A DNA stretch of 64,000 nucleotides from Lachnospiraceae bacterium (GTDB taxonomy: Bacteria > Bacillota > Clostridia > Lachnospirales > Lachnospiraceae): assembly GCA_009911035.1 (NCBI GenBank), contig QXWO01000002.1, positions 62,001 to 126,000 on the forward strand, read 5' to 3'. The position numbers and the translations under genes are program-made. Numbering within the stretch: the stretch's first letter is position 1; each line of letters begins with the position of its first letter. A model generated the notes under the pieces. That model was not told the DNA's origin, did no database searches, and saw nothing but the letters and a program-made list of their open reading frames with translations. This document shows, in pieces, positions 24,673-33,988 of this stretch.

Positions 24673-24687
24673 AATATTCAACGAAAA

Positions 24688-24709
24688 CGCCCCGGATGAC
24701 TCCGGGACG
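24688..24709 (-). terminator. Terminator after the P-loop protein gene
   Basis: On the complement CGTCCCGGA pairs with TCCGGGGCG (one T-G pair) around GTCA, followed by TTTTCGTT. It lies 29 bases after the stop of the gene at 24739. Confidence 0.75.
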
Positions 24710-24738
24710 CTTATGTAGTTTACGCAAATCTTTTGTAT

Positions 24739-25158
24739 TTATAAAGAGACAATAATTTTATCTTTAACACAAGCAGGAAGCTCGTCTTCGTCCAGTGATA
24801 CGCTTATGACGAAATTTACATTAAATGTTTCGCTGATTTTCTCCAGTTTCTTGATTACCGGTTCAACATCTCCATCTTCAAGACATGCTATCTTTAAAAA
24901 GCTGTCAAAATACATCTGTTCCAAATCATGATCCTGTGAAATGATACCGCTGACAAAACCGGCAAACTCATCTGGATTTGTAATCAGGTATGAAGATACG
25001 TCAATCAGCCTGATTTTATTATTCAATTCGTACATGTGCTTTGTGCTCTTATCCAGATATACAATATTGCCGGATACATTCTGTACCTCAGTATTAACCT
25101 TCTCTAATAAATGTTTGGTTTTTCCCTTTCCCTTTTTTCCAATTATAAACTGAACCAT
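24739..25158 (-). CDS. P-loop protein of unknown function (139 aa)
   Basis: Short protein starting MVQFIIGKKGKGKTKHLLEK, a Walker A-type loop (GKKGKGKT). A hydrophobic strand NIVYLDKS and a late FVISVSLDEDELP strand could be the rest of a small NTP-binding fold, although no clear Walker B Asp is adjacent to its expected strand. No family name can be given with confidence. Similar P-loop proteins are common before the HlyD-like gene in this bacterial family, so the two may work together. A terminator separates them here. Confidence 0.7.
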   Translation of the reverse strand: MVQFIIGKKGKGKTKHLLEKVNTEVQNVSGNIVYLDKSTKHMYELNNKIRLIDVSSYLITNPDEFAGFVSGIISQDHDLEQMYFDSFLKIACLEDGDVEPVIKKLEKISETFNVNFVISVSLDEDELPACVKDKIIVSL

Positions 25159-25247
25159 TGGTAATCCCTCCTGAAGTATATTGGCTGTATGTAAATTTCG
25201 GTTATGCCTAATCTAATTATAAGTGATAACAGATCAAAAAACAACTG

Positions 25248-26261
25248 CTAATTATTTATTTCTTCCAATAAATCTGTCATCTGTGAGTAAAGTAGATCCC
25301 CGCTCTCCGCCTTCATGACAATGGAAATATACGGATTACCGGAAGAATCCTTTGTTATCAGTGACAGACAGTGTCCTGCCGCGCTGGTAGTTCCTGTTTT
25401 CCCTCCCAGGACCGTCAGCCCTTCAGGAACCGCTTCCCCCTGCAGATAGCGGTTGGTATTGTTTACGCTTATTTCCTTGGAAGCGCCGTTTTTGTCCGTA
25501 TACACTGTGGTGTAGGAATCCATGCTTATGATCTCATTAAATAAAGAATAATTGACTGCTTCATTCATGATCAGGTACATATCATAAACGGTAGTATAAT
25601 GGTTTTCATCGTTAAGACCGTGGGGGTTTGTAAAATTGGTATTGGTCGCCCCAAGAGCCAGAGCCTCCTCGTTCATCATAGCCACAAAAGCTTCCACGGA
25701 CCCGGCAACCCCCTCGGCAACCATTATAGCCGCATCATTGCCGGAATTAAGCAGCAGAAGATGCAGTGCCTGGTCAAGGGTCATCTTGTCCCCTTCTTTA
25801 ATGCCGCTGACCTGGGCGCCGGATTCCAGAATCCTGACATTGGCCGAGGCCGTGAGCATCATGTCGCCTGAACTGTGCTTTAATGCCACCAAAGCCGTCA
25901 TCATTTTCGTAAGGCTGGCGGGATAAAGCCTTTCATGGACATTTTTTGCGTAAAGGGTATTATGTTTATTTAAATCAAAAAGCCCTGCTCCCTGGGCCTT
26001 TGACATATCCACGCTGCTAGAAGTGATATCAGAATTCACCACACACAAATCAGAGGCAAAAGGGACTGCCGTCCCCCGCTCCTCCTCTAAGGTAACGATT
26101 CGGAAGCTGCTGACTTCCAAATCGGCTGTATAGGGCATGTCAAACCGGTCCTGTCCGCAGCCTGTCAAAAACAGAACCGTCAAAAACAGGGCCGAAAATA
26201 ATTTTCTGGCATATAGGGTAAATCTTTTATTGCTGCTGCAATTCTTATCGGTACATTTCAC
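25248..26261 (-). CDS. D-alanyl-D-alanine carboxypeptidase (PBP5-type lipoprotein)
   Basis: Serine DD-carboxypeptidase that trims the terminal D-Ala of peptidoglycan pentapeptides. The N-terminus is a lipoprotein signal (SALFLTVLFLTGC, lipobox LTGC), so it is likely membrane-tethered. Catalytic motifs are SxxK in YPASLTKMMTAL, SGN in LLLNSGNDAAIMVAE and KTG in GGKTGTTSAAGH. 337 aa; the usual C-terminal beta domain of PBP5 is absent or reduced. The gene overlaps mgsA by 17 bases and ends the cell-shape cluster. Confidence 0.92.
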   Translation of the reverse strand: MKCTDKNCSSNKRFTLYARKLFSALFLTVLFLTGCGQDRFDMPYTADLEVSSFRIVTLEEERGTAVPFASDLCVVNSDITSSSVDMSKAQGAGLFDLNKHNTLYAKNVHERLYPASLTKMMTALVALKHSSGDMMLTASANVRILESGAQVSGIKEGDKMTLDQALHLLLLNSGNDAAIMVAEGVAGSVEAFVAMMNEEALALGATNTNFTNPHGLNDENHYTTVYDMYLIMNEAVNYSLFNEIISMDSYTTVYTDKNGASKEISVNNTNRYLQGEAVPEGLTVLGGKTGTTSAAGHCLSLITKDSSGNPYISIVMKAESGDLLYSQMTDLLEEINN

Positions 26262-26640
26262 GCCACTCTAAATCTCCTCTGTCCAGGGACTTGATCAATA
26301 ATTCCGCCGTGGCAATATTGGTTGCAAGCGGAATATTGTACATATCACATAATTTCACTACATTGTTGACATCCGGTTCATGATTTTTGGATGTCAGCGG
26401 GTCTCTTAAGAAAATAACCAGGTCCATCTGATTGTGTTCGATCTGGGCGCCTATCTGCTGTTCCCCGCCAAGATGCCCGGCAAGGAATTTATGAATTGAA
26501 AGATTTGTCACTTCTTCCACCAGCCTGCCGGTAGTACCTGTTGCATATAATTCATTTTTACTTAAAATCCCCCTGTAAGCGATACAAAAATTCTGCATTA
26601 ATTTTTTCTTGGCGTCATGCGCGATCAATGCAATATTCAT
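26245..26640 (-). CDS. mgsA: Methylglyoxal synthase
   Basis: Converts dihydroxyacetone phosphate to methylglyoxal and phosphate, a glycolysis bypass. 131 aa. Seen: NIALIAHDAKKKLM (His and Asp at the active site), LYATGTTGRL, the GGEQQIGAQI phosphate-binding region, and FLRDPLTSKNHEPD with the catalytic Asp. Its position directly between rodA and the DD-carboxypeptidase gene is seen in related Clostridia. It overlaps the next gene by 17 bases, implying co-expression. Confidence 0.95.
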   Translation of the reverse strand: MNIALIAHDAKKKLMQNFCIAYRGILSKNELYATGTTGRLVEEVTNLSIHKFLAGHLGGEQQIGAQIEHNQMDLVIFLRDPLTSKNHEPDVNNVVKLCDMYNIPLATNIATAELLIKSLDRGDLEWREMYR

Positions 26641-26719
26641 ATTGGCCCCTCCTATTATATAGTTACTCCTCTATAAGACTGCCAGTCGGAATTTCTGGTC
26701 AGACTAAATTTATTATACA

Positions 26720-27835
26720 TCATTTTTGCCGGCATTGTAACCCCACATTTAAAACAAATCCAATCCCGATAAAAGAACTTACTAACGAGGTAAGCCCGTA
26801 GCTGACAAAAGGCAGGGGAAGACCTGTGTTGGGAAGAAGATATGTGACTACGCCAATGTTGATAAAAGACTGCAGCCCCAGCATCGACCCTACTCCCGCC
26901 GCTATAATGGTTCCCGCGATATCCTTTGCCCGCCTTGCAATAAGAAGACACTCCACACTGATCAAGATCACCAGCACAATAACTGTGCATGCCCCTGCAA
27001 ACCCGAATTCTTCCCCGATAACAGCAAAAATAAAATCGGTCTGCTGCTCGGCAATGAAATCGGCATTTTTAACGGAACTGATTTCATTATTTTTATAGCC
27101 CTTCCCTGTAAGCTGCCCGGAGCCAATTGCCATAACCGAATATTCCTGCTGGTATCCTAATGTATTGGAATATTCATCTTTGTTAAAAAAGGAAATAATA
27201 CGGTTTAACTGGTACATATGCTTTTCGGGAATGATTTTCTGGTCCGGCTGTAAAATCAGATACATGAAAATAAGGAAAACAGGCACCACAACTGCCAGGA
27301 TTCCGCCAATCACCTTCCAGCTCAAACCTCCCGTAAACATAATAATACAGAAAATCATACAGATTACAATGGTAGTGGACAGATCCGGCTGGTAATAAAC
27401 CAAAAATGCCGGAACAGCAAACAAAGCCACACATAGTGAGATATATTTAAAGGTATTGAGTTCCTCCCTGTGTTTGTAGATAAACTGTGCAAAAAACAGA
27501 ATGATCAGTATTTTGGCAACCTCCGACGGCTGGAAACGGATCCCTGCAATTTCCAGCCATCTTTGTGCCCCCTTGGAATCGTCCCCCATGAAAATGACCA
27601 TGGCAAGCAGCAGGATATTAAAAAGGTACATAAGCCAGTACAGGTTCAGCAGTACGGAGTAGTCAAAAAGCGAGATCACCAGCATCAGGAATACGCCGAA
27701 GGCAAACCCGGCAATCTGCCTGTTCTGCAAAGACGGCTCGGCGCTGCCTACGGCAACGATTCCTATGACCGCTAAGGCAATCACCATGATTACCAGCTTA
27801 AAATTATAGTATCGTATTTTATATTGTCTTAGCAT
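26720..27835 (-). CDS. rodA: RodA/FtsW-family peptidoglycan polymerase
   Basis: SEDS glycosyltransferase that polymerises lipid II for side-wall growth, partnered with a class B PBP. 371 aa with about ten membrane segments. Family markers are FQPSEVAKI, GSGQLTGKGYKN and the C-terminal PNTGLPLPFVSYGLTSL, with the catalytic Asp in FIAEQQTDFIFAV. Its presence in the same cluster as mreBCD and PBP2 supports RodA rather than FtsW or SpoVE. The start at 27835 is preceded by a hairpin after minE (27858-27884). Confidence 0.93.
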   Translation of the reverse strand: MLRQYKIRYYNFKLVIMVIALAVIGIVAVGSAEPSLQNRQIAGFAFGVFLMLVISLFDYSVLLNLYWLMYLFNILLLAMVIFMGDDSKGAQRWLEIAGIRFQPSEVAKILIILFFAQFIYKHREELNTFKYISLCVALFAVPAFLVYYQPDLSTTIVICMIFCIIMFTGGLSWKVIGGILAVVVPVFLIFMYLILQPDQKIIPEKHMYQLNRIISFFNKDEYSNTLGYQQEYSVMAIGSGQLTGKGYKNNEISSVKNADFIAEQQTDFIFAVIGEEFGFAGACTVIVLVILISVECLLIARRAKDIAGTIIAAGVGSMLGLQSFINIGVVTYLLPNTGLPLPFVSYGLTSLVSSFIGIGFVLNVGLQCRQK

Positions 27836-27857
27836 TTTCGCTTCACCTTCCCTGTGA

Positions 27858-27884
27858 GGCTTTTGCGCTTACAGCGCAAAAGTC
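27858..27884 (-). terminator. Hairpin between minE and rodA
   Basis: TTTTGCGCT and AGCGCAAAA pair around a three-base loop, extendable to about 12 bp at the base. No long T-run follows on the complement, so it is more likely an mRNA processing or attenuation structure. Confidence 0.5.
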
Positions 27885-27885
27885 G

Positions 27886-28158
27886 TCAGTTGACATTCTT
27901 ATGTAAATCCAAAATAGGGATATTGGCATATAAGGTAGGCGTTTTATCTCTTCCCTTGCTGTCGGTTTTACTGATTTGTATCTCCATACTCTGGGTATCT
28001 ATCTTCATGTACTTGGATATGACCTTGGCGATATCCGTCTTTATCATTTCCATCATTTCCGGCGAGCAGTTTACCCTGTCGGAAATAAGCAGTATTTTTA
28101 AGCGGTCTTTTGCAATTTCCCTTGATTTTCTTCTACTGAAAAAATTTCTGATTCCCAT
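27886..28158 (-). CDS. minE: Cell division topological specificity factor MinE
   Basis: 90-residue activator of MinD ATPase that restricts the MinCD inhibitor to the poles. The sequence begins MGIRNFFSRRKSREIAKDRL and has KILLISDRVNCSPEMMEMI (beta switch region and MinD-binding part) followed by the dimerisation segment KYMKIDTQSMEIQISK. Length and order (minC-minD-minE) match the family. It is ten bases downstream of minD. Confidence 0.93.
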   Translation of the reverse strand: MGIRNFFSRRKSREIAKDRLKILLISDRVNCSPEMMEMIKTDIAKVISKYMKIDTQSMEIQISKTDSKGRDKTPTLYANIPILDLHKNVN

Positions 28159-28168
28159 ATGCCACCTC

Positions 28169-28960
28169 CTAATTTTTATGGAAAATACCTGTCACTTTCG
28201 TCCAGAAGGATACCCCTTTCTCAAGTTCAAGATAAGGGATCTCCTTTCCCGTTACCCGGTAGCATATATTTTGATATGCTTTTCCCGCCAGTGTATTATT
28301 CCCTACCAGAGGTTCCCCCTGATTGGTGGCTATGACCACATTTTCATCATCGGGTACAATACCGATTAGACTGATAGCCAGAATATCCACAACATCCGCC
28401 GCACTCATCATATCGCCGCGTTTTACCATGTCATACCGGAGCCTGTTGATGATCAGGTCGATCTTGCTGAAATCACTGGCCTCCAAAAGACCGATAATAC
28501 GGTCCGCATCCCTGATTGCAGATACTTCGGGAGTAGTCACCACAAGGGCCCTGTCGGCGCCTGCTATGGCATTTTTAAATCCCTGTTCAATTCCTGCGGG
28601 ACAATCCAGTATGATATAGTCAAACTGTTCCCGGAGCTGGTTGATCATTCTCACCATCTGTTCGGGATTTACCGCAGTCTTGTCCTTTGTCTGGGCCGAT
28701 GGCATCAGATACAGGCTGGGATAGCGCTTGTCTTTGATCAGAGCCTGCTTGATACGACACTTTCCTTCCACTACGTCCACAAGATTGTATACGATTCTGT
28801 TTTCCAATCCCATCACTACATCGAGATTGCGAAGGCCGATATCTGTGTCAATAAGTACCACACGTTTTCCCATAGCGGCCAGACCTGTTCCTATGTTTGC
28901 AGATGTGGTGGTCTTACCCACACCGCCTTTCCCTGATGTGACGACAATTACTTCACTCAT
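28169..28960 (-). CDS. minD: Septum site-determining ATPase MinD
   Basis: Membrane-cycling ATPase of the Min system. Deviant Walker A GKGGVGKTTTSANIG, switch II FDYIILDCPAGIEQGF and the amphipathic C-terminal membrane helix (VSFWTKVTGIFHKN) are present. 263 aa is normal. The start at 28960 is preceded by GGAGG in ACGGAGGTATGT. A GCCGCC/GGCGGC hairpin (28976-28991) sits just upstream in the minC-minD spacer. Confidence 0.96.
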   Translation of the reverse strand: MSEVIVVTSGKGGVGKTTTSANIGTGLAAMGKRVVLIDTDIGLRNLDVVMGLENRIVYNLVDVVEGKCRIKQALIKDKRYPSLYLMPSAQTKDKTAVNPEQMVRMINQLREQFDYIILDCPAGIEQGFKNAIAGADRALVVTTPEVSAIRDADRIIGLLEASDFSKIDLIINRLRYDMVKRGDMMSAADVVDILAISLIGIVPDDENVVIATNQGEPLVGNNTLAGKAYQNICYRVTGKEIPYLELEKGVSFWTKVTGIFHKN

Positions 28961-28975
28961 ACATACCTCCGTTTC

Positions 28976-28991
28976 GCCGCCCCTAGGCGGC
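28976..28991 (-). promoter_or_regulatory. Small GC hairpin before minD
   Basis: GCCGCC and GGCGGC pair around CCTA, 15 bases upstream of the minD start. It could affect translation of minD relative to minC. Confidence 0.35.
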
Positions 28992-29031
28992 TGATATAAT
29001 GAATTATCGTCCCCTGAGAAATATCCTTATT

Positions 29032-29715
29032 TTAAACAGGCAATTCACTCAGTAAATCTTTTGTAAGAGAATCAATGATTACTTTTTTATCTTTCACGTA
29101 TGCAATTTTCGGCTGTACCTTCGGTTTTATGGACCATTTAGAAATTTTATCTTTGGATTTGTATTTGAAATCACCGATTTTAAGTCTTTCTGGTGACATT
29201 TCAAGCGCTGCCACATAGTGGCCTGAACTGCCGTTTCCCCCGGCATAGGCTTCCCCGTAAAGTCCCCCAAGGACAATCACATCCCTGGCAGATATAATGG
29301 CGGACCCGGGGTACACATCCCCCAGGATCACAATACTGGATTCAGTTTCCAGTACTTGTCCGTTCTTCAGTGTCCCCCTGTAAAAATGGCCTTCATTGTT
29401 CAGGGAAAACTCCCCTGAAAAGTCGGTCTGCTGTAAAGCTTTTACAAAGCTCTGGTTGGTTTCGTCATCCTCTCCCACCAAGCAGATAATGCGGAGCTGG
29501 GAGTTTGTCTGGATGGCATAGATAATTTTCTGTTCTTCCCGGGGCGATAGATCCCGCCCCTTAATGGAAAGGGCCATGCGCGCATCTTTGAAAAAGCTGC
29601 TGGATTCCCTAAACTTTTCTTCAATATCTACCAGCAGAAGCTCAAAAGGCATCTCCGCATCCAGATACAGCACAATTCCGCTGGGAAAACTTTTTATAAT
29701 GACCGAATTTTTCAC
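29032..29715 (-). CDS. minC: Septum site-determining protein MinC
   Basis: FtsZ inhibitor recruited by MinD. N-terminal domain residues 1-105, then the C-terminal beta-helix: FYRGTLKNGQVLETESSIV, ILGDVYPGSAIISARDVIVLG and GLYGEAYAGGN, typical of MinC, which uses the RSGQ-like face to bind MinD (here LKNGQ). The last 40 residues are basic and form an extension. 227 aa. It is 22 bases downstream of the PBP2 gene, linking the Min system to the elongation cluster. Confidence 0.93.
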   Translation of the reverse strand: MKNSVIIKSFPSGIVLYLDAEMPFELLLVDIEEKFRESSSFFKDARMALSIKGRDLSPREEQKIIYAIQTNSQLRIICLVGEDDETNQSFVKALQQTDFSGEFSLNNEGHFYRGTLKNGQVLETESSIVILGDVYPGSAIISARDVIVLGGLYGEAYAGGNGSSGHYVAALEMSPERLKIGDFKYKSKDKISKWSIKPKVQPKIAYVKDKKVIIDSLTKDLLSELPV

Positions 29716-29737
29716 AATAAACCGCTCCTTTTAGGTG

Positions 29738-32605
29738 TTAATCTGTGACAGCCGTGCTGACATTCATCTGATCGACTGTTCCCTTGATCAGTTCTTCCTC
29801 ATCCACCAGGTCAAAATAATACTGGATGACATCTTTGGTGGTACGGGCCGCATAGTTCGAGGTGTAACCGTAGGCAATTCTTGTGACCACGGCAATCTCC
29901 GGATTTTCATAAGGCGCATAGCAGACAAAAAGGGCATGGTTGGCACGATTCTTGTTTTCTTCCGCAGTACCTGTCTTTCCTGCAACATTGATACTCAGAT
30001 CATTATAATAGCTTTTGGCTTCGATTACCTGCCTCATACCCTGATGGATGGCATTCCACCCTGCCGTGTCCAGATCTATGGTATTTCTTACCTTTGCGCC
30101 GCCTTCTTTGAGCAGGATCCCACTGTGGTCCGTAATATGGTCCACCAGTGTTAAGTCATAACAGGTACCACTGTTGGCTACTGCAGTGATATATCTGGCA
30201 ATTCCCGCTGTGGAGTAAGCGCTGTTATCCTGTCCAATAGCACCACGGACAGGGTCCATGGAAGAAACCTCCGGCAGGGATTCTTCTATTTCAATACCGG
30301 AAGGCTCCGTAAGTCCGTACAAATCTGCGTAATATTCCATTTTCCTGACCCCTGCTTCGGGTGAATAGGTATCCCCTACGGTTCCCATCCTGTATGCAAG
30401 TTCGTAAAAAAACGGGTTGCAGGAATGTCTGATGCCTCCGGCCAGATTTAGGGAACCATGTCTGCCGGGATTGATCCAGCAGGTGGGAGGGGGCTCGATC
30501 TTGTCAAAAACCCCGTTACAGGGGAAAGTAGTATTTGTGTTTATGATGCCTTCCATAAGCCCGGCGGTTGCCGTTACAAGCTTGAAAGTTGAACCGGGCG
30601 CCGTCATCTGCCTTGTAGCGTAGTTGATCAAAGGGGTCGACTGGTCATTTAAAAGCTGGGAATAATATTCCGCATTGACCCCATTGGCCATTTTATTGTT
30701 ATCATAGCCGGGATAGGATACAAGGGCCAGTACATCCCCGGTATTCACATCCGTGATGACCATGGAAGCCGAATGGGGGTCCAGGGCGAGCTGGGCCGGG
30801 GTGATATCCAGATTTTTGATCCGGTTCATCATAAAGGTATAGGCACTCTCGCTCCCTTTAAGGAACTGTTCCTCCTCCTCGTCCGGGATTTCCACCAGAT
30901 TCTGCTCCAGCAGTATCCGGCATATCTGGATTCCTGAAATGACATCTTTCTTGATCATAAACCGGTATACTTTTTTGGTAAAATCCAGATCATCGTCAAG
31001 CCGGCCGAAAATGTAATCCACTATCTGGCTGTAGATTTCGTCAGAATCCGAGTACTGGCTGTCCAGTTCCAGACGGGTAACATCGATCCAGTTCATGGCA
31101 ATACAGTAATTTAAATATTCATTGAGACTGATGACCTCCTGGGTGGTCCATGCAATGTAAGTCTCGTCAGAAGTGTCCACTTTCTCCCTTACGATAATTC
31201 CATTCTCATAGAGCATTTCCGCAATGTAGCTTTCATATATCTGATATTCCATGTCCAGATTTTCATAAGCTGTAAGGGTTTCAGTCAGTTCCCTGCGCAG
31301 GTTTTCAAAAACAAATTTTTTCCGTTCCACATACTGGCTGTAGACGGCCTGTTCCGTTTCCGCTGCCCCGGGCTCATTAAAATGCCCGATATCGATCACG
31401 TTATTATTTATAAGCGCAAAGTAAACATCATAAATAGGAATTTTGATCTTACTGCTGCTTACGCTGGAAGTATCAAACTCCTTGGCGTTAATGATGGTAG
31501 AATATAAGATGCTGGCAAGCCGTTCCTCTAAGATCCTGTAGGCGGCTATCTGCAAATCCTTATCAATGGTAAGGTACACATTGTTTCCTGCCACCGGCTC
31601 CACGTAATCCGTGGTTTCCGTCACTTTTCCCACACTGTTTACAAAAATCTTTTCGCTCCCCTTAGTTCCCTGGAGGTAAGATTCCATGGACTTTTCAATC
31701 CCCAGCTTTCCTACCGTATCACTGCTGTCATAAGACTCTGCTCCGTTTTCCTCCAAAAGAACGGCAAGCTCGTCCTGGGATACCTTGCCTGTATAGCCAA
31801 GGATGTGGGCAAAATAAACGCTGTCCACATATTTGCGGATGGTGTCCTCTGCAATGGCCACCCCCTCTAACTCCAGAGAGTTTTCCATGATGACTGCCAC
31901 TGTCTCCTCGCTGACGTCGGTAGCCACCGTGGTGGCGATGTATTTCTGAAAGCTGTTGTTGTTCATGTCATAACGGATAGTCAGTATTTTAAGGGCTTCT
32001 TCCTTTGTATAACCATTCCCCGGGACAAAGGTTTCCTTCTTGTCATCCTCTGTATAATTGCCGATACGGAACCTGTCCCACCCGCACAGATAATCCACTA
32101 CCTCTGCTGCTGTGGCAGTCCGTTCTGCTTCTTTTAAGTCTTCTATGGTAAGATGTCCATACACATCCGCCAGAAAGCGGTAAAGCTGTGTCCCTTCCAC
32201 GGTAAAGACGTATCGTCCGTTTTTGTCAAGGACAATCTTGAAATCGCTTACGATATTGTCCCCGTTTCCCTCTATAATCTGAATCAGCCGGTAGATGGTG
32301 TTGTTGATATTTAAATTTTTAAACCTGCCGCTCTCATAAACGTCTTCGATGGTCACAGAATGGGCCAGTTCATTATAAGCAAGCAGGTTGCCGTTCCTGT
32401 CATAGATGCAGCCGCGGCTTCCCTTAATGGTGCGTTCCTTCATGATTTTCATTTGGAAGGAATCCAGATACTCCTCCCCATGTACGATCTGCAGGTCAAA
32501 AATCCGGTTGATCATAATGCCGCCAATACAGATTACTACCAGAATCAGCACAAAAACCCTTGAAGTCACCATATTAATAAAGTTTTCTTTAAAATTTTCA
32601 AACAA
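29738..32605 (-). CDS. mrdA: Penicillin-binding protein 2 (class B transpeptidase), with large insert
   Basis: Cross-links peptidoglycan in the elongation machinery. 955 aa: membrane anchor (residues 13-33), dimerisation part with YDRNGNLLAYN, then a transpeptidase domain with STFK (residue 672), SCN (728) and KTGT (877). It is far longer than typical PBP2 (about 600-700 aa) because roughly 250 acidic, helix-rich residues sit between TIDKDLQIAAY (346) and ASMVITDVNTGDVLALVSY (613). A TTG start at 32605, after AAAAAAGGAG, overlaps the mreD stop and is preferred to the longer open frame. It lies between mreD and minC. Confidence 0.9.
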   Translation of the reverse strand: MFENFKENFINMVTSRVFVLILVVICIGGIMINRIFDLQIVHGEEYLDSFQMKIMKERTIKGSRGCIYDRNGNLLAYNELAHSVTIEDVYESGRFKNLNINNTIYRLIQIIEGNGDNIVSDFKIVLDKNGRYVFTVEGTQLYRFLADVYGHLTIEDLKEAERTATAAEVVDYLCGWDRFRIGNYTEDDKKETFVPGNGYTKEEALKILTIRYDMNNNSFQKYIATTVATDVSEETVAVIMENSLELEGVAIAEDTIRKYVDSVYFAHILGYTGKVSQDELAVLLEENGAESYDSSDTVGKLGIEKSMESYLQGTKGSEKIFVNSVGKVTETTDYVEPVAGNNVYLTIDKDLQIAAYRILEERLASILYSTIINAKEFDTSSVSSSKIKIPIYDVYFALINNNVIDIGHFNEPGAAETEQAVYSQYVERKKFVFENLRRELTETLTAYENLDMEYQIYESYIAEMLYENGIIVREKVDTSDETYIAWTTQEVISLNEYLNYCIAMNWIDVTRLELDSQYSDSDEIYSQIVDYIFGRLDDDLDFTKKVYRFMIKKDVISGIQICRILLEQNLVEIPDEEEEQFLKGSESAYTFMMNRIKNLDITPAQLALDPHSASMVITDVNTGDVLALVSYPGYDNNKMANGVNAEYYSQLLNDQSTPLINYATRQMTAPGSTFKLVTATAGLMEGIINTNTTFPCNGVFDKIEPPPTCWINPGRHGSLNLAGGIRHSCNPFFYELAYRMGTVGDTYSPEAGVRKMEYYADLYGLTEPSGIEIEESLPEVSSMDPVRGAIGQDNSAYSTAGIARYITAVANSGTCYDLTLVDHITDHSGILLKEGGAKVRNTIDLDTAGWNAIHQGMRQVIEAKSYYNDLSINVAGKTGTAEENKNRANHALFVCYAPYENPEIAVVTRIAYGYTSNYAARTTKDVIQYYFDLVDEEELIKGTVDQMNVSTAVTD

Positions 32606-33116
32606 ACTTTCTAGCTCTCCTTTTTTCTGACTCCTCCAGTTTCTTGTTGATCCACAGGACAAGAGGATACAAAAGCAATGTCACCAGTATGGTGTAAACC
32701 ACTTCGGGCAGTATAATATGAATAAAATAATAACGGATATTAAACCGTGCCCTCATCAGAAACAGGGTGACATAATACAAAAATCCGTAGGCCAGATCGC
32801 TTAAAAAGATAAGGCCCAGCGGTAGCTTAATATCTTCCTGGTAAAATATCCGGTTGAATTTCCCGTTAGCATATCCTATGTACATGTAAATCATGGCGTT
32901 TAAGCCCAGCACATTTCCGAAAAATATATCTGACAGAAAACCGCAGGCAAATCCCATGATAAGGCCCGTTTTCTCCCCCCGCATAAAGCCGAAAGAAGCG
33001 GTAAGGACAATCATGATATTGGGCACGATCCCTCCAAAAGCAATGCCCTGAAAGACTGTCGTCTGGAATAAAAAACATAGGACGATCAATAATACCGATA
33101 CAATAAATCTTCTCAA
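32598..33116 (-). CDS. mreD: Rod shape-determining protein MreD
   Basis: Membrane component of the elongasome (172 aa, five or six hydrophobic segments), starting MRRFIVSVLLIVLCFLFQTT. Motifs are GFMRGEKTGLIMGFACGFLSD and FGNVLGLNAMIYMYIGY. The order mreB-mreC-mreD-PBP2 is conserved. It overlaps mreC by four bases and PBP2 by about eight, showing tight translational coupling. Confidence 0.9.
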   Translation of the reverse strand: MRRFIVSVLLIVLCFLFQTTVFQGIAFGGIVPNIMIVLTASFGFMRGEKTGLIMGFACGFLSDIFFGNVLGLNAMIYMYIGYANGKFNRIFYQEDIKLPLGLIFLSDLAYGFLYYVTLFLMRARFNIRYYFIHIILPEVVYTILVTLLLYPLVLWINKKLEESEKRRARKFV

Positions 33117-33988
33117 TTACTATCACCTGCCGTCTGTTTAAGCTGCGTTACCACTAGAACTTCCTCCAAATGTTCAAAATCCACCGCCGGTGTGATCAGA
33201 CCGGATTTCGTCAGATTATTGGAGTCTACATTGATATTGAAAATATAGCCAATCAAAATCCCGGGCAGATATTTGTCGCTGATATGGGAAGTCACGATCT
33301 TATCCCCCTCCACCACTCTGTCCGCGCTGTCAATAAGCTTTTCAAAGCTGATCAGGCCGTCTGAATAAAGCTCTAAGTCCCCGCATACAATCAAATTGTC
33401 AGAGGTGGAAAGCACCATGCCGCTGGTCTTGGCATTGTCATCAATGATGGACATGACCTTGGACCAGTTTGGCCCTACATCCACAATGCGTCCTACAAGA
33501 CCGCTGCCTGCCATAACATTCATATCGATCTTAAGCCCGTCGTTGGAGCCTTTATTGATGACAAAGGAATGGAACCAGTTACCGGAATCCTTGGCGATGA
33601 TCCGGGCGCCAAGCTTTTCATACTCGTCGTACTGTGCATCAAGGTCGTAAAGTTCCCGCAGATTGGTCAGTTCGTACCGTCCCTGCTGGAGCCTGATATT
33701 TTCCATGGTCAGTTCGTCAATCTGGGCCTTAAGCGCCTCATTTTCATTAAGCAGGGAACGAATCTGCACCAGTTCCTCGGACCGGTTGGCAAGCCAGCTT
33801 CCCGCCTTGCTCACGCCCTCCTGCAAAGGTGCGATCAGGGAACCGCCCACAGCACTGACAGGCTCACTTAAAAAGTTGGTATTAAAAGTTATTACAATCA
33901 AACCCGTACATAGTAATGTTAAAATAAAAAGGAGATATTTACCGGGTAATGTAAACTTCTCTCCTTTTCTCTTTACGATTGGACTCAT
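33113..33988 (-). CDS. mreC: Rod shape-determining protein MreC
   Basis: Bitopic membrane protein (291 aa) that activates PBP2/RodA. A short basic N-terminus, a membrane segment (residues 17-36), a coiled coil (about 65-110) and beta domains with ARIIAKDSGNWFHSFVINKG, VGRIVDVGPNWSKVMSIID and DKIVTSHISDKYLPGILIG. The four-base overlaps with mreB and mreD indicate an operon. Confidence 0.93.
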   Translation of the reverse strand: MSPIVKRKGEKFTLPGKYLLFILTLLCTGLIVITFNTNFLSEPVSAVGGSLIAPLQEGVSKAGSWLANRSEELVQIRSLLNENEALKAQIDELTMENIRLQQGRYELTNLRELYDLDAQYDEYEKLGARIIAKDSGNWFHSFVINKGSNDGLKIDMNVMAGSGLVGRIVDVGPNWSKVMSIIDDNAKTSGMVLSTSDNLIVCGDLELYSDGLISFEKLIDSADRVVEGDKIVTSHISDKYLPGILIGYIFNINVDSNNLTKSGLITPAVDFEHLEEVLVVTQLKQTAGDSN

